Below, piece by piece: positions 1 to 9,705 of a DNA stretch of 64,000 nucleotides; position 1 is the stretch's first letter, and each line of letters opens with the position of its first letter. Below the pieces are notes generated by a model. That model did not search any database. It saw nothing but the letters and a program-made list of their open reading frames with translations, and was not told the DNA's origin. The stretch is from Heterohyrax brucei (lineage: Eukaryota; Chordata; Mammalia; Hyracoidea; Procaviidae), in NCBI GenBank assembly GCA_028571685.1, contig CM053141.1, positions 1,302,001 to 1,366,000 of the forward strand, written 5' to 3'. Position numbers and translations under genes: made by a program.

Positions 1-235
1 AAATAGTCCCTGGAAGTGGAGTGCTTCCTTTGGACTGGAGGTCCGTGTGCTGAGAGCTCCTAGACCAGGGGAAGATTGGTGACAAGGACCTTTCACCAGA
101 ACAGACACAGAAAACCTTCCCCTGGAGCTGGTTCCCTGGGTTCAGACTTCTAGCCCTGTAGACTCTGAGCGAGTAGACTGGTTAAAGTGACCCACGTGCA
201 GTGTTTCTGTTGTACCAGCACCAGGCAGCAAGACA
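1..235 (+). mobile_element. 3' part of an afrotherian ERV-like LTR
   Basis: The segment matches the 3' half of the two complete LTRs at 53,309-53,835 and 58,030-58,551: the 'ctcctagaccaggggaagatt' type block, the 'gttaaag' block and a degenerate end 'agcaagaca' (canonical ends are close to 'gactaaaaca'). It is cut by the window start, so the 5' half is not seen. No coding part is present; open frames across it are chance. Family assignment (MaLR/ERVL-like) is from memory. Confidence 0.7.
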
Positions 236-325
236 GCGCAGGACGGGGTGTTGTTTCCTTCTGTTGTTCACAGGGTGACTGTGAGTCTGAACTGACTCCA
301 GGATACCCAGCAGCAAAAACAACAG
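236..325 (+). mobile_element. RTE LINE 3' tail (about 90 bp)
   Basis: The stretch carries the conserved RTE 3' end order: 'ttccttctgttgt', then 'cacagggtgactgtgagtc', then 'gaactgactcca', followed by an 'acaac'-rich end. It directly abuts the LTR end at 235. Only the last 90 bases of the element are present, as is usual for 5'-truncated LINE copies. Confidence 0.65.
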
Positions 326-904
326 CTTTTAGGGGCATTTTCAAAGAGGAGAAGCAGATTTTCCTTTTGAGTGGCGCTTGGGGTCTCTGGGCAGGGCCCA
401 TATGCACTCCCCGGGGCCCTGCTGTTGTGGAGAGGTGTTGTTCAGAGGTGGTGGCTTCTTTGGTCTTCGTCTGAAAGCTCTGCTCACAGAAGCTGAAACT
501 CAAGTGACTTCTCAGTCACGGGGAGGTGATGTTACTGGTGCGTTCAGTGATGTTCTTAGCAGGTGACCTGTGCTGTGGGCACTCTGTACCTTTGGGAACA
601 AGGGGATTCAGGTGGCCTGAGCTGTAAGAGTGAGCAAAGTGTTTCCATCAGCTGATAAACTGGGGGGGTGTTGGGTAGAGGGAAGGACATCAGCTCCGAG
701 GGACCTGGACAGGTTATGTGGTAGTCACTGTAGGGGTCTGGTGCGTCTGAGAGATATTCAGGACTTGCCGGCTGCCAGCCTGCAGTGGATCGGATGAGGG
801 GGAAGCCTGAGGCAGGGGCCGAGAGATATTCGTTGGGACAGCCTATTTTCCCAGGTTCTCAGTGATGGGGCCCCCCAGCTCTGATCAGACCAGATGGTCC
901 TGGG
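326..904. other. Unassigned non-coding stretch
   Basis: I recognise no repeat family, exon or RNA here. The longest open frames are short and overlap on both strands, which is the pattern expected by chance. Confidence 0.5.
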
Positions 905-1250
905 TAGGTGTCCGTGTCGTGGTGATGCTGTGACAGAAATGCCGCCCGTGGTGGCTGCAGGGACAGAAGTTTATTCTCTTACATGTCAGGAGGCCTGAAG
1001 GCTGAATCAGGGCCCTGCACACGTTGATTTCCTCCTGGTGGGCAGTGCTGGGCACTTCATGGGTCTTAGGTTTGTAGCCCATCCTCACATGGCGTGTGTC
1101 TTTCCCGGCGAGTGCTCTCCTCAGGTCTGAGGTGCTCTGCCTGTGACTCAGAAGGGAGCAGAGTTAGAACCCACACCACTCCTCAGGTGGGACCAACTGA
1201 TGCCACTGCAGCAATGGTAACAGGCTCCTCCAGACAGGACTCTGACCACA
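905..1250 (-). mobile_element. MaLR/ERVL-like LTR remnant, antisense
   Basis: Shares order with the LTR copies at 4,240, 18,075 and 41,455: a 'ctgtgacagaaatg' block, 'acagaagtttattctctta', 'tcaggaggcctgaaggctga', then 'ctcacatggcgtgtgtctt'. These are the reverse complement of an LTR whose sense strand ends near 'gcagccctagcaaac'. Heavily diverged and not coding. Confidence 0.5.
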
Positions 1251-1944
1251 GGGACGGGAGTGAGCATTCCCACACATACGGGGGGTCGCAGCTCCATCTG
1301 GAATACTGGTGAGAGGTCAGTGGGGCCGGGATCTTGTCGCTCGGGGTCCCAGATTCCAGTTCTCCATCTGTTGCTCCAGCGCTACGCGCTCCTCTTTCTG
1401 CCCCTTTGCTTTCTGGCTCAGGGGGCAGGTCCCCTGGCTCTGCTCCCAGCTCCACGTGGGCGTCAGGGAGCATGAGAGGCCCCCAGGGAGCATGAGAGGC
1501 CCCGAGGTGTGCGGAATGGTGGGCCTGTGACCCTGCCGGTCTGGTGGTCTGGTGAAGGTGCTCCCTCTGCCTGTGTCCTGAAGTGTTTGACAAAGATCAG
1601 ATTTCACTTGTGTTTTTTTCCTCTCTCTTTTTATTTTCTGTGAAACGTTAGGTTGATGTCCTCTGTTCAGATAGATAATCTAGTTCACACATGCTTTCCC
1701 TCCCTTTGAGGACGAATTCCTGCATCCCTTGGCTACTCCGAGGCCACGAGGAGCGGAGCAGCAGCACCTGTGTGAGACAGCAGTCGGTTTCCTTTGAGAC
1801 ATGAAGGAACGGATTCAGCAGACCTGGAGGGTTAGGTGCCACTCCACGTGAAGGCCACCAAGGAGCCATGAACAGTAGTTGAAAAAGTGCCAGGGAAACT
1901 CTCCCAGGGCCAATGGAGACAGAGAGTGAGTGAGCGAGTGAGCG
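1251..1944. other. Unassigned stretch with a short duplication
   Basis: No family recognised. A 'cagggagcatgagaggcccc' unit occurs twice in immediate succession near 1,465-1,503. A 'gagtgagcgagtgagcgag' run lies at about 1,925-1,945. No support for coding. Confidence 0.4.
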
Positions 1945-2075
1945 AGAGAGATCCTCCCACTAGAGCCAGCACCTTTATTTGGATTTCTAGCCTAGACCAT
2001 AGGAAAATAAACTTCTGTTTGTTAAAGCACCCGTTTGTGGTCTCTCCCGGCTGTTCCTGCAGCACTAGACAACTG
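1945..2075 (+). mobile_element. LTR 3' tail with polyadenylation signal
   Basis: Contains 'aataaacttctgtttgttaa' followed by 'gtttgtggt' and 'agcactagaca', the same tail order as the LTRs at 53.3 and 58.0 kb. Only about 130 bp are recognisable. The AATAAA is part of the LTR and is not evidence of a local gene end. Confidence 0.6.
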
Positions 2076-2239
2076 GGAGGATGGTGAAGTGGTCAGAGCA
2101 CACCGCTGCCACTAACCTGTTGGCCAGCCGTCACCGTGCAGTGGCGCCTCCTTGGAAAGTTCCTTTTGCAGTCCTGAACAGTGTGGCGGCGTGCACGCCG
2201 CTGCAGGGAAGCAGGAGGTCACAGCAAGTTGCTCCGAGA

Positions 2240-2800
2240 ATGTGAGGAGTGCATATACCTGTCTGTTGTTGTGGTAGAAATACATGTAACACCAGCCAAT
2301 TGTGCAAGTTTCCCGTGCATAACTCGGTAGGACTGATTGTGTTCATCGTCCTGTACAACTGTCTCCACCGTCCATCGGCACATTATCCCACCTCCTTGCC
2401 CCCTAGCGGACTCCCCCTTCCCTCCTCTCTCCCATCTCTAGTCGCCACTAATAAGCTTTGTTCACTGTATCTCTGTGTCTCATGAAAGTGGGATCATCCT
2501 GCATTTGTCCTTTTGTGACCTGTTTTACTCGGAGTGATGTTCCTAAGGTTGCCCCGTGCTCTGGCGTGAGTCAGGGTGGGATTTCTCTCTTTGGCTGAGT
2601 GGTGTTCCATCGTACGGACACACCACATTGTGTCGACTATTCTTCTGTGGTGGACAGCAGGGCTGTTCCCTCTTGGGCTCTGTGGAGATGCTGCAATGGA
2701 CGGGGACACACAGGTTCTCTGTATGTTTCTGCTTTCAATTCTTCTGGGTCACGTACAAAATCTTACCTTACTTTTCAGGTTCCTGCTGAATCTGAGTGCC
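2240..2800 (-). mobile_element. Old L1 fragment, antisense
   Basis: On the + strand the order is that of a reverse-complemented old mammalian L1 end: 'gtcgccactaataagc', 'catgaaagtgggatcatcc', 'tttgtccttttgtgacctg', 'ttggctgagtggtgttccat', 'acacaccacattgtgtcga', 'ctttcaattcttctgggt'. The same order recurs in the split L1 at 31.1-32.5 kb. Many substitutions and no usable reading frame. Confidence 0.65.
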
Positions 2801-3567
2801 TAATGCCGTTCCTGTGGAATTCCCACTGTGTCCAGTGCATCTGGGCAACAGGCCACCCACAGCGGCACACGCCGGCTCCTCACTGTGGTCATCACTACAC
2901 TGACATGGCTCAGTGAGAGCTGTGGCCCGTGTCACACGTCCTGCTGACACGGGAATGAGGTCTGGGGTCCGATGTCTTATCTGTTCAGTGGTTTATGGAT
3001 CCACAATACCACAGCGAGGCCTGTGAAATCATGGGTTCCAGAGGCCTGGGATCTGTGTAGTAAATCGGAACTAACTGCAAAGGTCCCACAGTGCTCCCTG
3101 GTTCTCCTTTGCCAAAGGCACACTCTGTCTCGTAATCAATCCCTTTTATTTTTGGTGGCAGTGGAAGAAGGCTGAGTCTCAGGGAGCAGGTCTGTTGGGG
3201 GACACTCACCCTCCACCTGGGCTTCCATGAAAGGTGACACATGCCTGTGCCAAGGGAAGCTGGCTGGGTGCTTTGGGAGCCCTCAGTAAGGGGGGCTTCT
3301 TGGGGAAAACCCCTGGCTGGTGGCAGGTCAGCAAGTATCAGTACTACTGGTCATCTCAAGCCAAAGGACAGGGATCCTTCGAAAAAGTCACTGGGGTCAT
3401 GGCTGCTGGGGAGTGGATGGCATGAAGCAGTGGCAGAGACACACCAGTTCGAGGGTCCAGTGACATTTCCTCAAAGAAAAGGAGAGTGGGGTCTGAGCCG
3501 CCGGTTGGTTCAGCCCCCATGAAGAGAAAGAGACAGGGGACTGAGCTGAGGGGGGTTCAGCTGTCTT
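2801..3567. other. Unassigned non-coding stretch
   Basis: Nothing recognised with confidence. Several short open frames on both strands overlap each other, none with a recognisable motif. Confidence 0.4.
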
Positions 3568-3726
3568 GGAGAGAGAGGGAGAGGGACAGAGGGGGAGAGG
3601 GGGGAGGGAGGGGAGAGGGAGAGAGGAAGGAGGGAGAGAGAGGGGAGAGAGAGCGGGAGAGGGGAGAGGGGGGAGGGAGAGGGGAGAGCAGAAAGAGATG
3701 GGGAGAGAGGAGAGAGGGAGAGAGGA
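3568..3726 (+). repeat. 159-bp homopurine (GA/GGGA) tract
   Basis: All bases are A or G except four (C at 3,587, 3,654 and 3,689; T at 3,699); the longest uninterrupted purine run is 3,588-3,653. It is flanked by near-identical 'ggggtctgagcc' at about 3,488 and 3,728. Open frames through it on either strand are low-complexity artefacts. Mirror-symmetric G/A tracts of this length can adopt triplex (H-DNA) structure; that is known of the class and inferred here. Confidence 0.9.
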
Positions 3727-4239
3727 TGGGGTCTGAGCCAAGAGGTAGGGCAGTGCCTGCCCTCCCGATGCCCCAGGCCAGTAGGGAAAGTTTTTACAGC
3801 TTTAAAGTTTCCATGTGGTAGTATGAGGTGAGGGGTTTTATGGTTTGGTAAGAAAAAATGTTAAAAAGAGAAGAGGGGTGTAGGATGTGTTTATGAACAG
3901 CTTTGCTTAGGGGGGTGGGGGTGCAGGCATAGTCTCCTGTGGTTCACATTCCTGGGGGCTGTTTTTGGGTGGCAGCTACTGCTAAAGCCCCTCTGAAGCC
4001 CAGGGACGTGGCAGCAGGTGGCTCAGGTTAAACCTCTCTGAAATCCAGGGACGGAGTCCCGTCAGTGCCAGGGGGCAGGTGAAGCCAATGATTCAGCTGA
4101 AGAGTTGGGGCAAAGCTACATAGTGCAAAATAAAATAAAAGGCAAGATAAGACAGCAAGAGTCGCCACAGCCCTCGTCTCCCGTCATCCTCAGGGTTGAG
4201 GACCATGCTTGGAACTGAATGTGTGCTCGCAGAATATTG
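3727..4239. other. Unassigned stretch with a degenerate 50-bp duplication
   Basis: Two imperfect copies of a block 'cctctgaagcccagggac' / 'cctctgaaatccagggac' lie at about 3,991-4,050. Otherwise no family recognised and no coding support. Confidence 0.4.
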
Positions 4240-4740
4240 TTTGAATGTCCCAGTCATCTGGTGCTGCTGTAACAGATAGCACGAGTGCACGGCCTTATTC
4301 TCTCGCAGCCTGGGAGGCGGGAGTCTGAATTCCGCGTGCCAGCTCCAGGGCAGGGCTGTCTCTGTGTCACCTCTGGAGGATGGTCCTTGTCGTTAATTTT
4401 CCCCTGGTCCGGGAGCTTCTCAGCCCAGGGACCCTGGGTCCAAAACATGCGCTCTGCTCCCGGCTCTTCTTTCTTGGTGGACATCCCTCTCCTCTTTGCT
4501 GGCATCTCTTGTATCTCAGAAGAGACTGACTCAGGATGCGATCGAACCCCTTAGATTTAGTCCCACCTCATTAACATCACTGCTTCTAATTCTGCCTCAA
4601 ACGTTTCAGATACGAGGATTTACACACAGGGTAGTGGCATTAGATCCAAAATGGGAGGACAGCCACACCATGCTGGAAACTGTGGCCTAGCCAAATTGGC
4701 CCATGTTTTGAGGGTGGACACAATTCAGTCCATGATACCA
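4240..4740 (-). mobile_element. MaLR/ERVL-like LTR, antisense, nearly complete
   Basis: The + strand runs 'tggtgctgctgtaacagat' to 'gtggacacaattcagtccat', the full reverse-complement order of the family seen at 18.1, 23.2, 41.5 and 59.9 kb. The middle holds 'cctcattaacatcactgctt' and 'ttagatttagtcccacctca'. About 500 bp and decayed. No target duplication recognised. Confidence 0.6.
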
Positions 4741-4924
4741 TGTGAATAAATGATAAGTCCAAGCTTGCTTTTCCACCCTTGCCCAAACCCTGGAAGAGCA
4801 AACCAAAACCAGAGGATAAAAATCTAACTCTAATTGAATCCAGGAAGAGGGTATTAGAACTGTGGAATATTTTAAAAATTGGGAGAAAGGTAATGTCTGT
4901 AACAGAAGTAATTTGCAAACTGCT

Positions 4925-4995
4925 CAGTGATGTGGTAGAGAGATCACCCGGCTGGGAACTGGGAAACCTGGGTCCTGTCCTAAATGTTCTGGATG
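4925..4995 (+). mobile_element. MIR SINE core fragment
   Basis: 'agagagatcacccggctggg' followed by 'gaaacctgggtcctgtccta' matches the 5' half of the ancient mammalian MIR. Short and diverged, so moderate confidence. Confidence 0.45.
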
Positions 4996-5044
4996 GCACA
5001 CTACCTCCTGAGATAGGTGAGCACCAACCATGTTTTTGACAGCG

Positions 5045-6825
5045 GCTCTGTGTATTCCTTCCATCTTCTTTCGATGTTTCCTGTGATGTTTCACATTTTC
5101 CCAGTAGACACCTTCAGTCTGGTCACTTTAGACCTGAATTTTTCCTGAGTCCTTTCAGGGAAGAGTGTGTTCTTCCCTTTTGGTTTTCTACCTCCAGGTC
5201 TTTGCACATTTCACTGTGGTGCTTTGTCTTCTCAATCTGACCCGTGCAATCTTTTGTTCAGTTCTTTGACTTCATCATTTTTTCATTTTGCAATAGCCTT
5301 TCTGCATTCAAGAACAAGTTTCAGAGTCTCTTCTGACATTCATCACTTTGGTCTCTTTCTTCTCTTTCTAGTTACTTCTTGCTTTCTACGCAGGTGACAG
5401 TCAGTGTCCACCCATTTCAGGGGACAGGAGGTGATCAAGAACCAATGGCGCTGGAGGAAGAAGACCAAACTTCCCTGAAGTGCTGGTGAAAGCAAGGCTC
5501 TGGGAATTGATGGGATACCACCTCAGGGGTTCCAGCAAATCCAGGACGCACTCATCTGTGCCAAGAAATTTGGAAGGCAGCTATGTGAACAGCCGACTAG
5601 AGGAGATCCCTATTTGTGGCAATTCCAGAGAAAGCTGGTCCAGCAGAAGTGGAAACTTACTGAACAATGTCCTTAGTATCATGTGCAAATCAAGTTTTTC
5701 TGAAGATCAGTCAAAAGCAGTCAAAGCACACTGACAGGGCACTGCCAGAAGTTCAAGCCAAAAGAGGATGCGGGACCAGGGGTGGTGGCTGGCAGCAGGT
5801 GTGTCTTGGTTGAGAGCAGAGAGTGCTGGAAAAATGTTTGCCTGTGTTTTGTTGACTATGAAAAGGTATTTGGCTATGTGGATCTTAAGAAATTATGGAT
5901 GATATTTCAAAGAATAGGAATTCCAGAGCACTTAATTGTGCTCATGAGAAACTTGTACTTAAACCAAGAGGCGTTCGTTCAAACAGACCAAGAGGATACA
6001 GCATGGTTTAAAGTCAGGAGACGTGTGCACTGGGGTTGTGCCCTTTCACCACGCTTACTCAGTCTTTATGCCGGGCAAAAAATTCCAGAACCTGGACTGT
6101 TTGAAGAAGAACAGGGCATGAGGATTGCAGGATGACTCGTAAACCACCTGCACTATGCAGACGAGACAACCTAGCTTGCTGAAAAGTGAAGAGGACTTGA
6201 AGCACTTCCTGGTGAAGGTCAAAGGCCACAGCCTTCAGCAGGGATTACACTGCCCCATGCAGAAAGCAAAGTCTTCACAACTGGGCCAATAAACAACGTC
6301 AGGATACATGGAAAAGATTCTGAGGTAGTCAAAGACTTCGTTCTACTTGAATCCCACAGTCACTGCCCAGGGAAGAGGAGGTCAGAAATCAAAAGTTGTG
6401 TTGCATTGGGCAAATCTGCAGAAGAGCTTTTTGAAGTGGTAGAAAGCAAAGACATCGCCTTGAAAACTGAGGTGCGCCTCACCAGCCCGCGGTGCTTCGG
6501 TCACCTCCTGTGCGTACCAAAGCTGGGTGATGAGTGAGCAGACCGAGGAGGAGCTGCCGCCTGGGCCTTGGGTGCCGAGAGAGGAGCGGGTCTGGTTGCG
6601 AGGAGGAGCTGCCGCCCGGCGCCCGGGAGGCCAGGCTGGCCCGACGGCGTCCCACGTGCTGCGGACGCGGGGTCGGAGGCGTCCGTCCCGGGAGGAGGAC
6701 CGCGTGCTCGTAAAGCGGGGGTCAGCACGGGAAGCCGGCGGCGCAGCAGCTCTGTCCCGCTGTCTTCTGTGGGGTGCCAGGAGTCGGAGCCGAAGGGGCC
6801 ACCTGACAGCGGCCACCAGAGCCAG
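5045..6825 (+). mobile_element. RTE LINE copy with inverted 5' part and GC-rich 3' end
   Basis: Two parts form one insertion. 5,396-6,825 is plus-strand RTE, from just before the 'aaccaatggcgctggaggaa' block through the reverse transcriptase to the 3' end. 5,045-5,395 is the linker region of the same family on the minus strand (compare 51,650-51,975). The minus part ends at the element position that lies just upstream of where the plus part starts, as in 5' inversion by twin priming. From about 6,480 the sequence becomes extremely GC-rich but still aligns with the RTE 3' end at 31,490-31,925. The 3' end 'ccaggagtcggagccgaag' corresponds to the usual 'tatgagtcggaaccgactc'. Confidence 0.85.
5782..6135 (+). 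pseudogene. RTE reverse transcriptase relic (117 aa open frame)
   Basis: The open frame shows reverse transcriptase landmarks: CFVDYEKVFGYVDLKKLW (normally F-x-D-x-x-K-A-F-D), then GIPEHLIVLMRNLY, then GCALSPRLLSLYAG. Catalytic motif A is partly kept (FVDYEKVF) but the D of 'AFD' is replaced. The FADD-like box lies further on in another frame (about 6,149-6,175, reading HYADE). The fragment is about a quarter of a functional RTE polymerase and is broken on both sides, so it is a fossil and not a gene. It sits inside the copy at 5,045-6,825. Confidence 0.85.
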
Positions 6826-6954
6826 CTGGAGCCGCGCACTTCCCCGTCAGCGTCCCGCCGCAGAGATGCTCTCCTCGCCTGCCCTGCCGCGTGAACGTGA
6901 CCCCGGGTGGCGTTGGAACCGGGTGCTGCCAAGTTTCTGTCCTTGTCTTGAGAA

Positions 6955-8282
6955 TTCCTCACTTAGTTTCTCTTCCGTTTGTTTTGTCGTCCTCAGCCTG
7001 GAGTTGCTGCGCTCACCCGGTCTTCCTCCTGCCTGGCTGTCTGCGTGGAGCCTCACGCGGGACAGCGTCCTGCTGGATGCTGTGCGTGTCCCTCTGCCCA
7101 TCTCTACAGCACCGCGCAGGCCGGCTGTGCTCTGTCAGGTCTGGCTAAGTCTTGGTAAGACCTTCCTTCCTTCCGAGCAGAAGGGCCTTTCTGTACTCCG
7201 ATTTCAGTTTCAGCTTCTAGTTTTATTACCTTGTGGTCTTGGAAAGATTTCTGCCCTGTTGCTGCTTTCTGGCAGTTTTGTTTTAGGCCTGACTGTGTCC
7301 AGATTTTGTGACACTTTCCTGGGTGCTGGAACTGAAGGTGTTTGCTTTCAAGGCACGTGTGTGAGTGTGTGCGTGTGTTTGAGTGTGTGTGCGCATGTAT
7401 TTGTGTATTATTCCACTTCGTCATAGATGTGATTTATAATACATAGTCACGCTATTCAGGCAGCCTGTCATTTACTCATTTTTGGTTCACTTGGTGGGTC
7501 AGGCACAGAGGTGGGGATACACAGAGAACCAGAGCTGTTACATTTCTACTGTGACATTATGCTGTGTAACTTAGTAGAGTCCACTTTTCTCCTTAACATG
7601 CTTTATGATTTACTGACTGTCTCGAGTGATACAAGGGTCACAACCCTGCTCTTTTTTGTTGGTGTGCGAGTTTCTTCAAATCCTTTATTTTCTGTCTTTG
7701 TGAAGTCACTTGTTTTTGGTGTGGCTCTGCTGTACAGCTTCACCTTGTGTTTTGTTTGGCATCCAGCATGAAGACCTTTTTCTTCCTCCTTCGTTTTCTC
7801 CTTCTGATCTCTTTTTCATTGCTTCTCAGCAGTGACTGTATTCTCTTTCAGGTGGTTCCTATTGGGAATGTATCTGCGCTAAGACAGCGTTCTCACCTTC
7901 AGAACCCGAGGACTCTCTTCTCCGCTGTCACAGAGGCACAGTGCTTCCTGCAAACATGGCTGTCTGTGTGATTCTGCACGTAGACCTTCTGCTCGGCTTC
8001 TTTCAGTCTAACGAGATCAAGGAGGGCTTTTGTAAGGGACTCTGCCCACCTCCCACCTTTCACAGCTGTTGCTGAGGACAGAGGACAGCCCTGTTGTAAT
8101 GGAGCACAGGCCCTTCTCTTTCAGAGGGCGCACTGCGGCGGCATTTTCTGACTCTGACACCACTGTGTCCTCTCTCCATTCTCTGTGCTGCTTCACAGGG
8201 CTGACTTCCAGGTGGCTTCTTCTGGTTTTAGCTGCACGTGCAAGTCTTTACATGTGTTTTAGAGTCCGTAGAAGACCTTTAA
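6955..8282 (-). mobile_element. L1 ORF2-region fragments, antisense, decayed
   Basis: Reverse-complement L1 order is visible in pieces: 'agcttctagttttattacc' with 'ttgtggtcttggaaagattt' (7,212-7,250), 'gtccagattttgtgac' (7,297-7,312), 'gtttcttcaaatcctttatt' (7,670) and 'ctttttcattgcttctcagc' (7,811). A (GT)-rich run interrupts at about 7,360-7,412. No reading frame survives. Boundaries are uncertain because the element is very old. Confidence 0.45.
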
Positions 8283-8284
8283 GG

Positions 8285-8485
8285 AGTGCTGGTGGGACGG
8301 TGGTTAAGTGTCTGGCTGTGGACTGGAACCCAGCCAGTGGCTCTGTGGGAGAAAGGCCAGGCGATCTGCTCCCGTGCAGTGGACGGCCAGAAAACTCTAA
8401 GGCGAGGCTTTACCCTGTCACATGGGGTCACTCAGAGGCACCGGACAACAGCAGCAACCACAACAGATTATACTTCTCTCTAAGT
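8285..8485 (+). mobile_element. AfroSINE (long form)
   Basis: Starts 'gtgctggtgggacggtggtt' (tRNA-derived head, usually 'ctggtggcgcagtggttaag'), has the long-form insert 'gatctgctcccgtgcag', then 'catggggtcactcagagg' and an 'acaacagcagcaaccacaac' end. The promoter B box is degenerate. About 200 bp. Confidence 0.8.
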
Positions 8486-8689
8486 TTGACTGAGAAGGAA
8501 ATTTTTCTTTCTTTCTTCTTTTTTTGGGTAACTTTGTCACTCGTATGATTTCCAGAGGAGAAAGGGATAGGTGCAAACCAGCTGTGTTCACACCTGAAGT
8601 CCACATTTTTATTAACATTTTTCCTGATTTCAGTTTTGACGTTACCCTATTAGACATTTACGTTTTTGTCAAATGTGAGCTTGATCTCT

Positions 8690-9060
8690 GACATACAAAT
8701 ATATTTTCCCGGTTGTTCCAATATTGTTTACTGACTATTCTGACGTTGCTTCTTTGCTCTGAAATGATGTATTTATCGTGTGCAGAATTCTTATGTTTTC
8801 TTTTTGGGGCACATTTTATTATGTCTTTTTTTTTTTTTTTAGATACTATTATAGTAGTTTAATACTGAATATTTGTGGTATGCTTTTTGAGTTTTCTTGT
8901 ATAGAATTTTTTTCCATTCTCTTAGATTTAATTCATTAGAGTATATTTTGAATCTTGAAACTGGTGATACAGTGTTTAGTATTTTCTGCGTGTACTGAGA
9001 TATGGAATGCTTTTGGTAGGACGAGAATTTCTATCTTTTGAAACTGGTATTTTATAAAAC
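8690..9060 (-). mobile_element. Probable L1 fragment, antisense, AT-rich
   Basis: 'ctctgaaatgatgtatttat' with 'gtgcagaattcttatgtt' resembles a reverse-complemented L1 ORF2 segment. The remainder is AT-rich with a 17-nt T run near 8,826. Low confidence. Confidence 0.35.
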
Positions 9061-9705
9061 ACAGCCAGGGAGGTGCTGCTGTAGTGTCCCACCAGTAAAT
9101 ACCCATCTGATTCTGGGTGAAAAAGAAAATACCTAAGATGCTGAGTATTTCCCTAAGTATTTAAAAAAATTTGAAATGGAGATTAAATTTGATATCTCTT
9201 GAGAAGACTCATTGTTTTCTCCTGACTTGTCACATAACAGATGATGTCCAAAGTTTAATTCTCACTGTCAACCACTTGTATATCCCATTGCAAACTGTAT
9301 ATGTTCAGTATGTGTATTATTTTAATGTTTCTAGCAGTGGCATTTTTGCATCTGTATTTGTAGATTAGTTTGCAGTGATCTCTGTCAGGTTGGATGTGGG
9401 GAGGCTCAGACTTCCTCCAAGGAAATGGAGAACCCTTCCTTCTCTGAAGTAGCTGAGATTACCGCAGGGTTGTCATTGCTCACACAGTTGAAGGTGCTGA
9501 GTGGGAAAATCATGGGGTCCTCTGTCTCTTTGTGGGTTGCTCTCTGACACACTTGGCGTCTCTTTTGCGGGGCTAAGGCACACCAGACTAGAGTTACTGA
9601 ATTTCCTGGGATAGAGCCCACCTACTGCGGTTCCTAGATGGTGGGCAGCTTCTGAATCCCTCTAAACTTCTGTTTCGTCACCTGAACAAACAAACAGGAA
9701 AACAG
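9061..9705. other. Unassigned non-coding stretch
   Basis: No family or exon recognised. Composition is AT-rich up to 9,370 and mixed afterwards. Confidence 0.4.

Noticed and set aside
3486-3821. Arg/Glu/Gly-rich open frame across the purine tract, and the Ser/Pro-rich frame opposite
   Set aside because: Low-complexity translation of a GA repeat on both strands.
6527-7426. The longest open frame in the window (299 codons, plus strand)
   Set aside because: Its first third is the GC-rich end of an RTE copy read in a non-RTE frame, and the rest overlaps antisense L1-like sequence and a GT run. GC-rich DNA has few stop codons, so a long frame is expected. No domain is visible.
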